A DNA stretch of 64,000 bases. Source: Bradyrhizobium hereditatis. GTDB taxonomy: Bacteria > Pseudomonadota > Alphaproteobacteria > Rhizobiales > Xanthobacteraceae. The DNA is taken from assembly GCF_020329435.1 (NCBI RefSeq), contig NZ_JAGKJK010000001.1, forward strand, positions 620,001 through 684,000. Reading direction: 5' to 3'. The translations under genes were made by a program, and so were the position numbers. Positions 44,829-52,982 of this stretch are shown here, in pieces; positions within the stretch are counted from its first letter, which is position 1; each line of letters begins with the position of its first letter. Under the pieces are notes generated by a model, which did no database searches, was not told the DNA's origin, and saw only the letters and a program-made list of their open reading frames with translations.

Positions 44829-45422
44829 ATGCGAATTACCCTGGTCGGTTCCCGCCATTTCGGCGTGACGACATTCAATACGTTGCGTCAACACGGGGTC
44901 GATGTCGTTCGCGTCGTCGTCCATGACGGCGAGGATCGGCTCGCTGCCGCTGCGCGCGCGGCCGGAGTTGAGGTCGTGGTGCAGGCCGATCCGAAACACG
45001 TCGTCGCATCCGAAGTCGCGCCGAATACCGACCTGATCGTCACCGCGCACAGCCATGCCCGCGTCGACAGAGACGCCTTGGCCGTGTCCAAACTCGGCGG
45101 CATTGGCTATCACCCGTCGCTGCTGCCCCGGCATCGCGGCATCGCAGCAGTCGAATGGACCATCAAGGAAGGCGATCCGATCGCCGGCGGCACCGTCTAC
45201 CACCTCGCTGACCGTATGGATGCCGGCGCGATCGCCGCGCAAGAATGGGTGTTCGTCAAGAAGGGCGAGACTGCGCGAGAGCTCTGGGAGCGCGCGCTCG
45301 CCCCCCTCGGTCAGAAACTGCTGGCCGACGTCATCTATCACGCCAAAGCTCATGGCAACTTGCCGGCGACCCCACAGGACGAGGAATTCGCCACCAAGGC
45401 ACCGAGCCTGTCCAAACATTGA
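44829..45422 (+). CDS. Formyltransferase-fold protein lacking the catalytic Asn
   Basis: A 197-residue protein with the N-terminal fold of methionyl-tRNA/GAR formyltransferases: MRITLVGSRHFGV at the start, YHPSLLPRHRG (94-104) with His95, and DRMDAGAI with Asp131. In active members the motif is N-x-H; here it is G93-Y-H95, so the Asn is missing. There is no C-terminal tRNA-binding domain. It may use another one-carbon or non-formyl substrate. It lies alone between small genes. Start ATG 44829. Confidence 0.75.
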   Translation: MRITLVGSRHFGVTTFNTLRQHGVDVVRVVVHDGEDRLAAAARAAGVEVVVQADPKHVVASEVAPNTDLIVTAHSHARVDRDALAVSKLGGIGYHPSLLPRHRGIAAVEWTIKEGDPIAGGTVYHLADRMDAGAIAAQEWVFVKKGETARELWERALAPLGQKLLADVIYHAKAHGNLPATPQDEEFATKAPSLSKH

Positions 45423-45625
45423 TCACTACCTTAATACCTGAAAAGCCACGAATCAGTGCTGAAATCGCGGCGAAATGACGGATTTTTTTGTTCCCCGCCG
45501 GAACCGGATTCACCTTGATGTGTTTGAGATCCCGGGAACTTTCCACAGTGCTGCGACGCATCCAAGTTTGGACACATTGTGACCAGATAAGGCGCGTCAT
45601 CACACACATTCCGAGGAATTGATCC

Positions 45626-45979
45626 ATGCGCTCCAGCCGCATTCACAGCCTGTTGTTTGCTTCGTTTCTCGCTTCTGCCGCCACCCTCGCCAGCGCTCCC
45701 GCCTCCGCTCAACACCCCTATGACGGGCTGTGGCAGGTCACCGTTGTCACAAAAACCGGCAGTTGCGATGCGCAGACTACATCGACCGTGAATGTCACCG
45801 ACGGCAAGATTTCGGGCGGCCCGGTTACCGGCACCGTCGGTAGCGGGGGACTTGTGCGAGTCTCGATCAATGGTGCATATGCGAACGGTCAACTCAGTGG
45901 CAACTCCGGATCGGGGAAATGGAATGGCGCTTCAGCTGGTGTCGCATGTAGCGGTCGATGGGAAGCGTCCCGTCAGTAA
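45626..45979 (+). CDS. Small exported protein
   Basis: A 117-residue protein with signal peptide (about 1-28, ASAQHP). The mature part begins YDGLWQVTVVTKTGSC and has a repeated Gly/Ser/Thr beta pattern (GGPVTGTVGSGGLVRVSING) with two cysteines. The WQVTV.T..G.C pattern suggests a lipocalin-like or beta-sandwich periplasmic domain (inference). Followed by another exported beta-rich protein 31 bases later. Confidence 0.7.
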   Translation: MRSSRIHSLLFASFLASAATLASAPASAQHPYDGLWQVTVVTKTGSCDAQTTSTVNVTDGKISGGPVTGTVGSGGLVRVSINGAYANGQLSGNSGSGKWNGASAGVACSGRWEASRQ

Positions 45980-46010
45980 GGCAAGCCAGACTTTCAAATT
46001 CTTCGCCAAG

Positions 46011-46478
46011 ATGCGGCGGCTGACCTTTGCAGCCGTCGCGTTTTTTTTGGCCGCCTCGGCGGCCTCGACGAGCCATGCGCAATCCAGCGCCTTTGCGGGC
46101 ATGGCCGGCACCTGGTCCGGCGGCGGCACGGTGACGCTCGATGATGGTTCGAGCGAACGGATCCGCTGCCGGGCGACGTACAAGGTGGGCGGACCCAGCA
46201 TGGAGATGGTCCTCACCTGCGCCAGCGACGCTTACAAGTTCAACCTGTCGGCAGCAGTGGTCGCGGCTGGTGGTGAAGTCACGGGGACTTGGACGGAGGC
46301 CAGTCGCAATATCGGCGGCAGCATTCAGGGCCGCGGCGCCGGCGGCAGCTTCCAGGTGGTCGCCCAGGCAGCCGGGTTCGCCGCCAACATCTCGCTGAAG
46401 ACTACCGGCAACAAGCAGCAGATCGCCCTGAGGGCGGACAGCCAGTTCCGCGCCGCGAATATTTCGCTATCGAAATAG
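46011..46478 (+). CDS. Exported beta-rich hypothetical protein
   Basis: A 155-residue protein from ATG 46011; the frame is open upstream through the previous gene but the signal peptide (MRRLTFAAVAFFLAASAAST...HAQ) fixes the start. The mature part has GMAGTWSGGGTVTLDDGS, ERIRCRATYKV and FQVVAQAAGFAANISLK, a beta-barrel-like pattern with a cysteine pair. Same strand and style as the preceding gene, so probably one operon. Confidence 0.75.
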   Translation: MRRLTFAAVAFFLAASAASTSHAQSSAFAGMAGTWSGGGTVTLDDGSSERIRCRATYKVGGPSMEMVLTCASDAYKFNLSAAVVAAGGEVTGTWTEASRNIGGSIQGRGAGGSFQVVAQAAGFAANISLKTTGNKQQIALRADSQFRAANISLSK

Positions 46479-46551
46479 CTCCCCTCAACTGTCATCGCCC
46501 GCGCCAAACGCGGACGATGCGCGATTCCAGAGCCGCGCGATTTGATCGCGC

Positions 46552-46755
46552 TCAGCTCGTCTTCGGCTTTGCGAGCTTCGCCGCGGTCTCCTTGATTGTC
46601 TTGGCGATCAACAAGGCCTGCTCCTTATTGAACGCAAAATCCTGCACGCCGCGATGCGTCGTCAGCGACAGCACCATGATGTCCGGCTGGTGCTCGGGCC
46701 AGCCGGTTGCGAAGGCGGTCACGAAGTCGGCGGTGGTCGATCGAGTGGTGGTCAT
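46552..46755 (-). CDS. Small hypothetical protein (67 aa)
   Basis: ATG 46755 with AAGGAAA upstream. 67 residues: MTTTRSTTADFVTAFATGWP then VLSLTTHRGVQDFAFNKEQA and a basic end. No known family. It lies 47 bases downstream of the RidA gene on the same strand. Confidence 0.55.
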   Translation of the reverse strand: MTTTRSTTADFVTAFATGWPEHQPDIMVLSLTTHRGVQDFAFNKEQALLIAKTIKETAAKLAKPKTS

Positions 46756-46802
46756 CGTCAGAAATTTCCTTGTGTTGTGAGTGCGCGTCTTTCGCGAGCG
46801 CC

Positions 46803-47201
46803 TCAGGCCTTGGGCACGAAGGCCGTGACTTCGATTTCGACTTTCGCCCGCTGATCGACCAGGCCACCGATGTAGAGCAGCGTCGAGGGCGGGAAATTGC
46901 GCCCGAGCGTTTCTTTCCAGGCCGCGCCGATACCCGCGCCAGCGGCTTCGTATTCGCTGCGGCTGGTCAGGTACCAGGTCAGGCGCACAATGTGCTCGGG
47001 TCCGGCGCCGGCTTCGCCGAGCAGCTTGACGATGCGCTTCAGCGCCGTACCGACCTGGGCGGCCATGTCGGGGGCATAATCGCCTTTCTCATCGCCGCCG
47101 GTCTGGCCGGCCAGAACGATCCATTTGCCAGGACCGTCAAATTCGACGCCGTGCGAGAAGCCGCGGGGTTTCGACCATTCGGCCGGTTGCAAGGTACGCA
47201 T
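46803..47201 (-). CDS. RidA/YjgF family protein
   Basis: A 132-residue member of the RidA superfamily, trimeric proteins that hydrolyse reactive enamine/imine intermediates or related substrates. Seen: GKWIVLAGQTGGDEKGD, LLGEAGAGPEHIVRLTWYLT and the C-terminal STLLYIGGLVDQRAKVEIEV, all at family positions. The arginine that RidA proper uses for carboxylate binding (RxP near 100-105) is not evident (PPSTLLY), so it belongs to another subgroup. Divergent from the EamA transporter. Confidence 0.85.
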   Translation of the reverse strand: MRTLQPAEWSKPRGFSHGVEFDGPGKWIVLAGQTGGDEKGDYAPDMAAQVGTALKRIVKLLGEAGAGPEHIVRLTWYLTSRSEYEAAGAGIGAAWKETLGRNFPPSTLLYIGGLVDQRAKVEIEVTAFVPKA

Positions 47202-47359
47202 GCGCAGTTTCCTCCTTGAAGACCGCCGCTCTTAGCACTGAACGGCTGGCTGCTCCCACAGCGAATTTGCGATGCTGTGCATCACAGCCCCGGCGCATTT
47301 GCGCGTTGCAAATTGTGGCATGCTCGCCGATACCGGCCTGCCTAACCCTCGCCGCATGC

Positions 47360-48238
47360 ATGGATCGCACCCCCTCCAAAACCCTCGCCGCGCTGTGGAT
47401 GGCCGGCTGGCTCACGCTGATGCTGGTGATCGCGATCGCCGGCCGCGAGGCGGCGCGCGAGATCAACGTGTTCCAGCTCATGGAGATGCGCTCGATCCTC
47501 GGCTTCCTGATGCTGTACCCGCTGATCCACGCGAAGGGCGGATTGGCCGCGATGAGGACAACGCGCCTGCCTCAGCACGTGGCGCGCAATCTGATCCACT
47601 ACGGCGCGCAGCTCGGCTGGTTCTTCGCCCTGACATTGATTCCGATCGGTCAAGTGGTGGCGATCGAATTTACCATGCCGATCTGGACCGCAATTCTGGC
47701 CGCAATGTTTCTCGGCGAACGCATGACGATCTGGAAGGTCACAGCGATCGTGCTTGGGCTCATCGGCGTCGTCGTGATCGTTCGGCCTGCCACGAGCGAA
47801 ATCAATCCGGGACAGTTGATCGCCCTCGCGGCCGCCGTCGGCTTCGGCATTTCGGTCGCCATGGTGAAATCACTGACGCGGACCGACCAGACACTCGCGA
47901 TCATGTTCTGGATGCTGGTGGTGCAGTCGGCCGCCGGATTGTTCCCCGCGCTGTACGTGTGGCAGTGGCCCGCGGTCAATCTCTGGTTTTGGGTGGTCGT
48001 GATCGCCTTTTGCGGCACGTTCTCCCACTACTGCATGGCGCGTGCGATGCTGCATGCGGATGCGACCGTGGTGATCCCGATGGATTTTCTGCGAGTTCCC
48101 TTGAGCGCCGCCGCCGGCTGGCTGATCTACTCGGAGCGGCTGGATTTGCTCACCGTGCTCGGCGCCGTGCTGATTCTCACCGGCAATTTATTGAACCTGA
48201 AGCCGAATTCTTCGCCGCCCGAGCCCGCGAAAAAGTGA
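47360..48238 (+). CDS. EamA/DMT family transporter
   Basis: A 292-residue inner-membrane protein of the drug/metabolite transporter superfamily with about ten helices in two EamA repeats. Typical pieces: MEMRSILGFLMLYPLI, FTMPIWTAILAAMFLGERMT, and in the second half GTFSHYCMARAMLHADATVV and PMDFLRVPLSAAAGWLIYSE. Substrate unknown. The start is ATG 47360; the frame is open upstream but the protein pattern begins here. Confidence 0.88.
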   Translation: MDRTPSKTLAALWMAGWLTLMLVIAIAGREAAREINVFQLMEMRSILGFLMLYPLIHAKGGLAAMRTTRLPQHVARNLIHYGAQLGWFFALTLIPIGQVVAIEFTMPIWTAILAAMFLGERMTIWKVTAIVLGLIGVVVIVRPATSEINPGQLIALAAAVGFGISVAMVKSLTRTDQTLAIMFWMLVVQSAAGLFPALYVWQWPAVNLWFWVVVIAFCGTFSHYCMARAMLHADATVVIPMDFLRVPLSAAAGWLIYSERLDLLTVLGAVLILTGNLLNLKPNSSPPEPAKK

Positions 48239-48283
48239 ATCGCAAGGGATAGGCGCGCCACGGCTTAATTTTATTTCGCGCGC

Positions 48284-48299
48284 TGTGATCTAGATCACG
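48284..48299. promoter_or_regulatory. CRP-like palindrome
   Basis: TGTGATCTAGATCACG contains a perfect 14-base palindrome and fits the TGTGA-N6-TCACA pattern of CRP-family sites. It lies 46 bases after the EamA stop and 143 bases before the caspase-like gene, upstream of a terminator hairpin. Binding is not shown. Confidence 0.35.
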
Positions 48300-48346
48300 C
48301 AACGGGGCGTGTCGAGAAGGTAACGGAAGGCTCCGGATTTGGTTTT

Positions 48347-48383
48347 CGCCTGCTTTTTTGTGGTGCGAAGCAGGCGGTTTTTT
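48347..48383 (+). terminator. Rho-independent terminator after the EamA gene
   Basis: CGCCTGCTT pairs with AAGCAGGCG and is followed by GTTTTTTGT. It ends the EamA transcript and separates it from the caspase-like gene. Confidence 0.85.
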
Positions 48384-48441
48384 GTAATGTCCCGCCGGTG
48401 TTACAGCCAAATCCTTTGTTGATTCTGCAGGGGGATTCCTA

Positions 48442-49878
48442 ATGCGCTTTAAAACCCTCATTTTGTCCGTCGTTTGCATGGTCTTTGCGGCCGGAACCGC
48501 CAGCGCCGAGAAGCGCGTTGCCTTCGTCGTCGGTAACGGTACCTACAAGAACGTCGCCCCGCTTCCGAACCCGACGGTTGACGCCAAGGCGATGGCCTCC
48601 GCGCTGCGCAATGTCGGATTTGAGGTGGTCGAAGGTTCCAATCTCACGCGCGACAAGATGACGGAACGGCTGCTCGATTTCGGCAAGAAGGCGCAAGGAG
48701 CCGACGTTGCATTGTTCTTCTATGCCGGCCACGGCATCGCCATTTCAGGCACGAACTATCTGTTGCCGATCGACGCCGATATCAAATCCGAGATGGATGT
48801 GAAGCTCGGCGCGGCCATCAATATCGATCTCACGCTCGAGCAGACCATGGGCGATGCCAAGGTCAAGCTCGTGTTCCTTGATGCCTGCCGCGACAATCCG
48901 TTCGCCGCCAAGATCAAGTCGAACTCGGCGACCCGCAGCGTCAACGTGCAGACGGGTTTGGCCGAAATGAAATCCGGCGAAGGCACGCTGATCGCATTCG
49001 CGACCGGTCCCGGCCAGACCGCGCTCGATGGCCAGGAAGGCGGCAACAGCCCGTTCACGCGCGCCCTGCTCGCCAACATCACCCAGCCTGGCGTCGAGAT
49101 CCAGCAGGCCATGACAAAGGTCCGCGCGCAGGTCAACGAGGAGACCAACAAAGGCCAGCTCCCCTGGGGGCACACCAACCTGATCGGCGCGGTCTACCTC
49201 AACGGCGCGCCCGCACCGGGCGCCGTGGCGGCTGCCGCGCCGGCCGCAAGTGCCAAGCCGGCTTCGGACGTCGAACTGGAGTTCTGGCGCTCGATCAAGG
49301 ATTCCAACAAGACGGAAGAGTTCAACGCCTACCTGACCAACTATCCGAATGGTCAGTTCCGCTCGCTGGCGTTGTCGCGGATCGCGGCACTCGAGAGCGG
49401 TGCGAAGGACAAGGACAACGCGACCCGCAATCTCAGCACGGGCATTGATCCCGCGACCTTCAAGGAGGAAGCGAACCAGACCACCGAGGACCAGATCGGC
49501 CTCGACAAGGGGCAGCGCCGCGACGTCCAGCGCCGCCTGACCGGTCTTGGGTTCGACACCAAGATCACCGGCCAGTTCGATGCGCCGACCCGTGCGGTGA
49601 TCACGCGCTGGCAGGCCGCTCGCGGCTATCCCAAGAGCGGTTATCTCAACAAGCTGCAGCACAAGGCGCTCTTGACCGAGATCGTCGCCGCCGCGCCGGC
49701 GAGTTCCGAAGAGGAGCGGCCGAAGCCGCGCCGCGCCCCCAGCACTGTCCAGGCGCAACCTCAGCCGCAGCCGCAGCAGCCCCCGCCGCCGCGCCAGTAT
49801 AGCGCTCCCCCTCCCGGTCCAGACCCCGCTGGCGCCGGTCGGTTCATCGGCGGCGTCGTCGGCGGCATGCTGCGCTGA
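48442..49878 (+). CDS. Exported caspase-like (C14) protein with peptidoglycan-binding domain
   Basis: A 478-residue protein. Signal peptide about 1-22 (TASA-EK). Caspase p20-like domain about 24-255 with the His-Cys dyad at His97 (FFYAGHGI) and Cys149 (FLDACRDNPF), so it is probably an active orthocaspase. A linker rich in Ala follows, then a peptidoglycan_binding_1-type domain about 350-415 (RRDVQRRLTGLGFDTKITGQ, DAPTRAVITRWQ). The Pro/Gln-rich end closes with a glycine-rich GAGRFIGGVVGGML. Exported caspase homologues with C-terminal repeats or binding domains are frequent in rhizobia, but roles are unknown. A clean terminator follows. Confidence 0.88.
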   Translation: MRFKTLILSVVCMVFAAGTASAEKRVAFVVGNGTYKNVAPLPNPTVDAKAMASALRNVGFEVVEGSNLTRDKMTERLLDFGKKAQGADVALFFYAGHGIAISGTNYLLPIDADIKSEMDVKLGAAINIDLTLEQTMGDAKVKLVFLDACRDNPFAAKIKSNSATRSVNVQTGLAEMKSGEGTLIAFATGPGQTALDGQEGGNSPFTRALLANITQPGVEIQQAMTKVRAQVNEETNKGQLPWGHTNLIGAVYLNGAPAPGAVAAAAPAASAKPASDVELEFWRSIKDSNKTEEFNAYLTNYPNGQFRSLALSRIAALESGAKDKDNATRNLSTGIDPATFKEEANQTTEDQIGLDKGQRRDVQRRLTGLGFDTKITGQFDAPTRAVITRWQAARGYPKSGYLNKLQHKALLTEIVAAAPASSEEERPKPRRAPSTVQAQPQPQPQQPPPPRQYSAPPPGPDPAGAGRFIGGVVGGMLR

Positions 49879-49897
49879 CGAGTAGCAGAGCTAGCAA

Positions 49898-49931
49898 AAA
49901 GGCCCGGGATGATCCCGGGCCTTTCCTTTTC
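49898..49931 (+). terminator. Rho-independent terminator (bidirectional shape)
   Basis: AAAGGCCCGGGA pairs with TCCCGGGCCTTT, followed by CCTTTT. It ends the caspase-like transcript; the A-rich left arm lets it also work for the convergent BrnA-like gene. Confidence 0.88.
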
Positions 49932-49960
49932 CGCTTGGCGTCGATCTCGATTGCAGCCTG

Positions 49961-50200
49961 CTATTTGCCCGCGGCCTTTCGCAGCGCCTCATTGATGCGG
50001 TCCTGCCAGCCCGGACCGCCCTCCTGAAACCATTCGAGCACGTCCTGGTCGATGCGCAGGGTGACCTGCTCGCGGACGCCGGGAACAGCCGTCTTCTTCG
50101 GCGGCGCTTCCGCCACCTTGGCAGTCGCACGCTTGAATGCCGCCTCGGCTTCGGTGCGTGCGTCGTTCAGGGTTCTCGGCCGGCGCGGCTGGTCTGCCAT
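49961..50200 (-). CDS. BrnA-like (DUF4415) antitoxin, orphan
   Basis: A 79-residue protein with the BrnA C-terminal ribbon-helix-helix segment VTLRIDQDVLEWFQEGGPGW followed by QDRINEALRKAAGK. Normally BrnA pairs with the BrnT ribonuclease encoded just upstream; no BrnT is present here. The gene lies 2 bases downstream of cysK on the same strand. It may be a solitary regulator or the remains of a pair. Confidence 0.85.
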   Translation of the reverse strand: MADQPRRPRTLNDARTEAEAAFKRATAKVAEAPPKKTAVPGVREQVTLRIDQDVLEWFQEGGPGWQDRINEALRKAAGK

Positions 50201-50202
50201 CG

Positions 50203-51180
50203 CTAGATTCCTTCAAACAATGCGGTTGATAGATAACGTTCGGAGAATGACGGCACGACCGCGACAATGGTCTTGCCGGCTGCCTCAGGACGCTTGCCGA
50301 TCGCGAGCGCCGCCGCGATCGCGGCGCCCGAGGAAATGCCGCCGGGAATGCCCTCCATCCGCGCCAGCGCGCGCGAGATCTCGATCGCCGTCGGTCCGCT
50401 GACTTTCACGATCTCGTCGATGACCGATCGATCCAAAATCTCCGGCACGAAGCCGGCGCCGATCCCTTGAATCTTGTGCGGCGTATGCTGCCCGCCCGAC
50501 AGCACCGGGCTTTCTTCAGGCTCGACGGCGACGATCCGCAACGTCGGCTTGCGGGGTTTAAGCACTTGTCCGACGCCGGTGATGGTGCCGCCGGTGCCGA
50601 CGCCCGCGACGAAGAAATCGATGTTGCCGCCGGTGTCGTTCCAGATTTCCTCGGCCGTGGTGCGGCGGTGAATTTCGGGATTGGCGAGGTTCTTGAACTG
50701 CTGCGGCATCACAGCGTTGGGCGTCGTCCGCACCAGTTCTTCGGCGGTTGCAATCGAACCCTTCATGCCCTGAGCTGCCGGCGTCAGGATGATCTCGGCG
50801 CCGAGGAAGGCCAGCATCTTGCGCCTCTCGATCGACATCGACTCCGGCATCACCAGTTTCAACCGGTAGCCGCGCGAGGCCGCAACGAAAGCGAGCGCAA
50901 TGCCGGTGTTGCCAGAGGTCGGCTCGATCAGCACGGTATCGGCGTTGATCACGCCGGCCTTTTCCATTGCGATCACCATCGCCGCGCCGATGCGATCTTT
51001 CACACTCGCGGCGGGATTGAAGTATTCGAGCTTTGCCAGGATGGTTGCGCTAACACCATGCGTCTCCGGCAATTTGCGCAGGCGGACAATCGGTGTGTCG
51101 CCGATCGCATCGACGATGGAGTCGAAAACGCGGCCACGCCCAGGCCGTTGCACTGCACTCGTGGCCGATGACGCATCCAT
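50203..51180 (-). CDS. cysK: Cysteine synthase A
   Basis: A 325-residue PLP enzyme forming cysteine from O-acetylserine and sulfide. The Schiff-base lysine is Lys61 ([11 protein letters not shown]). The substrate loop is [13 protein letters not shown] and the phosphate loop [11 protein letters not shown]-terminal [12 protein letters not shown] is normal. It ends two bases before the BrnA-like gene, so the two are probably co-transcribed. Confidence 0.95.
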   Translation of the reverse strand: MDASSATSAVQRPGRGRVFDSIVDAIGDTPIVRLRKLPETHGVSATILAKLEYFNPAASVKDRIGAAMVIAMEKAGVINADTVLIEPTSGNTGIALAFVAASRGYRLKLVMPESMSIERRKMLAFLGAEIILTPAAQGMKGSIATAEELVRTTPNAVMPQQFKNLANPEIHRRTTAEEIWNDTGGNIDFFVAGVGTGGTITGVGQVLKPRKPTLRIVAVEPEESPVLSGGQHTPHKIQGIGAGFVPEILDRSVIDEIVKVSGPTAIEISRALARMEGIPGGISSGAAIAAALAIGKRPEAAGKTIVAVVPSFSERYLSTALFEGI

Positions 51181-51414
51181 CTCAACACTCCTTGACTATT
51201 ATGTGCGGGGGAAATTGGCGCTCTCCTACTTAGGAGCCGGTCGAAGCGCCATGCAAGGCGGGAATTGCGGGCGCGAGCATTCGCTGCAATGCAAAACAAG
51301 AGCATCGCAAAATATCGCGAAATCAACGCATTTGTGTTGCGACATCGTCAAAGATTTTGGAGTATACTTTAGTCGTGAGATGAACCAGAAGGTTCAGATC
51401 GCAAGGAGGTCACG

Positions 51415-51630
51415 ATGGCAGCTTTTGCTGAAGTCCGGTCGACCGTAGCATTTAGGCCAGATCCGCGGGGGTGTGATTTGCCGACGTGCCCCGTCTGTGC
51501 CGACACGATGGTGGCTGCGGAAGCTTCAGCCTACCTCAACGACAACGTGATCAGCTATCTCTGGACCTGCGACACCTGCGGTTACGGATTCGTGACCAAG
51601 CATTCGGTCAAGAGGTTCGCCTGTAACTGA
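51415..51630 (+). CDS. Small zinc-ribbon-like protein
   Basis: A 71-residue protein with an excellent ribosome site (AAGGAGG 6 bases before ATG 51415). Two CxxC pairs (PTCPVCADT and WTCDTCGYGF) about 25 residues apart form a probable zinc ribbon. No signal peptide. Similar short proteins are widespread in this group; role unknown. Convergent with tgt. Confidence 0.7.
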   Translation: MAAFAEVRSTVAFRPDPRGCDLPTCPVCADTMVAAEASAYLNDNVISYLWTCDTCGYGFVTKHSVKRFACN

Positions 51631-51635
51631 GCCTC

Positions 51636-52769
51636 CTATCTTGGATCAATGTCACCGCGCGCCCATTCGGCGCGCGTTTGTTTTTGGAATGTCTCGAACG
51701 TTCCATTCGCGATCGCCTCACGCATGCCCCGCATCAGGTGCTGATAGTAGGCCACGTTGATTTCCGAGAGCAGCATTGCGCCGAGCGTTTCTCCCGACCT
51801 CACCAGATGATGCAGGTAGGCGCGCGCGATGTTGCGCGCCGCAGGCCAATCGCTTTCCTCATCGAGCGGCCGCGGATCGTCGGCGTGGCGCGCGTTGCGC
51901 AGGTTGATCTGGCCGAAGCGGGTGAATGCCATGCCGTGCCGCCCATTCCGCGTCGGCAGCACGCAATCGAACATGTCGATGCCGCGCGCCACCGCCTCCA
52001 TCAGATCTTCCGGCGTGCCGACGCCCATCAGATAGCGCGGACGATCGACCGGCAGCGCCGGCGCCGTCTCCTCGATCATTGCCAGCATAACCGCCTGCGG
52101 CTCGCCGACCGCAAGTCCGCCGATCGCGTAGCCGTGGAAACCGATGTCGACCAGTTCTCGCGCACTTGTGTGGCGCATCTCGGGAATGTCGCCGCCCTGC
52201 ACGATGCCGAACAGCATGTAGCCGTCGGGCGCGGTCTCGAACGCGCGTTTGCTGCGCTCGGCCCAGCGCAGCGACAGCCGCATCGCGCGTTCGATGTCGT
52301 CACGCGTAGCCGGCAGCCGCACGCACTCGTCCATCTGCATCGCGATGTCTGCGCCGAGCAGCCGCTGCACCTCGATTGAACGCTCCGGCGACAGCTCGAC
52401 CTTGGCGCCATCAATATGCGAGCGAAACGTCACGGCCTTCTCGTTGACCTTCCGCAAGTCAGACAGCGACATCACCTGGAAGCCGCCGGAATCCGTCAGC
52501 ATCGGCCCGTTCCAGCCGGTGAAGGTCTGCAAGCCGCCCAGCGCAGCGATCCGCTCGGCGCCGGGCCGCAGCATCAGATGGTAGGTGTTGCCGAGCACGA
52601 TGTCGGCGCCGGCATCGCGCACCTCGCGCCAATGCATGCCCTTCATCGCGCCCGCCGTGCCGACCGGCATGAAGGCGGGCGTACGCACCACGCCGTGCGG
52701 CGTGGTCAGGCGGCCGGTACGGGCGGCTCCATTGGTGGCGAGCAATTCAAAATGATTAGGAAGATTCAT
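51636..52769 (-). CDS. tgt: Queuine tRNA-ribosyltransferase Tgt lacking the zinc cysteines
   Basis: A 377-residue enzyme that exchanges guanine-34 for preQ1 in tRNAs with GUN anticodons. The start at ATG 52769 gives the usual N-terminus (NHFELLAT). Catalytic parts are normal: general acid/base Asp93 (TDSGGFQ), GIVQGG, and [15 protein letters not shown] (265-279). The usual CxCxxC zinc site is replaced by SDWPAA (306-311: Ser306, Trp308 and Ala311 in place of the three Cys), though AYLHHL is kept. So it probably binds no structural zinc. The next queuosine gene, queA, is 6.8 kb away on the same strand. Confidence 0.93.
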   Translation of the reverse strand: MNLPNHFELLATNGAARTGRLTTPHGVVRTPAFMPVGTAGAMKGMHWREVRDAGADIVLGNTYHLMLRPGAERIAALGGLQTFTGWNGPMLTDSGGFQVMSLSDLRKVNEKAVTFRSHIDGAKVELSPERSIEVQRLLGADIAMQMDECVRLPATRDDIERAMRLSLRWAERSKRAFETAPDGYMLFGIVQGGDIPEMRHTSARELVDIGFHGYAIGGLAVGEPQAVMLAMIEETAPALPVDRPRYLMGVGTPEDLMEAVARGIDMFDCVLPTRNGRHGMAFTRFGQINLRNARHADDPRPLDEESDWPAARNIARAYLHHLVRSGETLGAMLLSEINVAYYQHLMRGMREAIANGTFETFQKQTRAEWARGDIDPR

Positions 52770-52890
52770 GGCGCTGCTTATTGCGTGCCGAGGACGCGCG
52801 ATCAACCGCCCAGTGCACCCTCCAAGCGGCCCGCGCCCCACGTCGAACACAATTGAGCTGCCGAGCCCCGCTCAGCTTCCCTTGTTAAAT

Positions 52891-52911
52891 AAAACGATAC
52901 CGTATAGTTTT
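52891..52911. promoter_or_regulatory. Palindromic TetR-type operator, copy 1
   Basis: AAAACGATAC and GTATAGTTTT around a central C make a 21-bp near-perfect dyad, 72 bases before the patatin gene and 122 bases before divergent tgt. It matches 19 of 21 bases of the site at 55088-55108. The TetR gene lies between the two sites, so both are likely its operators. Confidence 0.65.
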
Positions 52912-52982
52912 ATGTACGGCAAGACCGGTCGCCATGGCGATGAGCAAGCGACAGGTATAGCGAGTACGGTGACTGACAGCGA

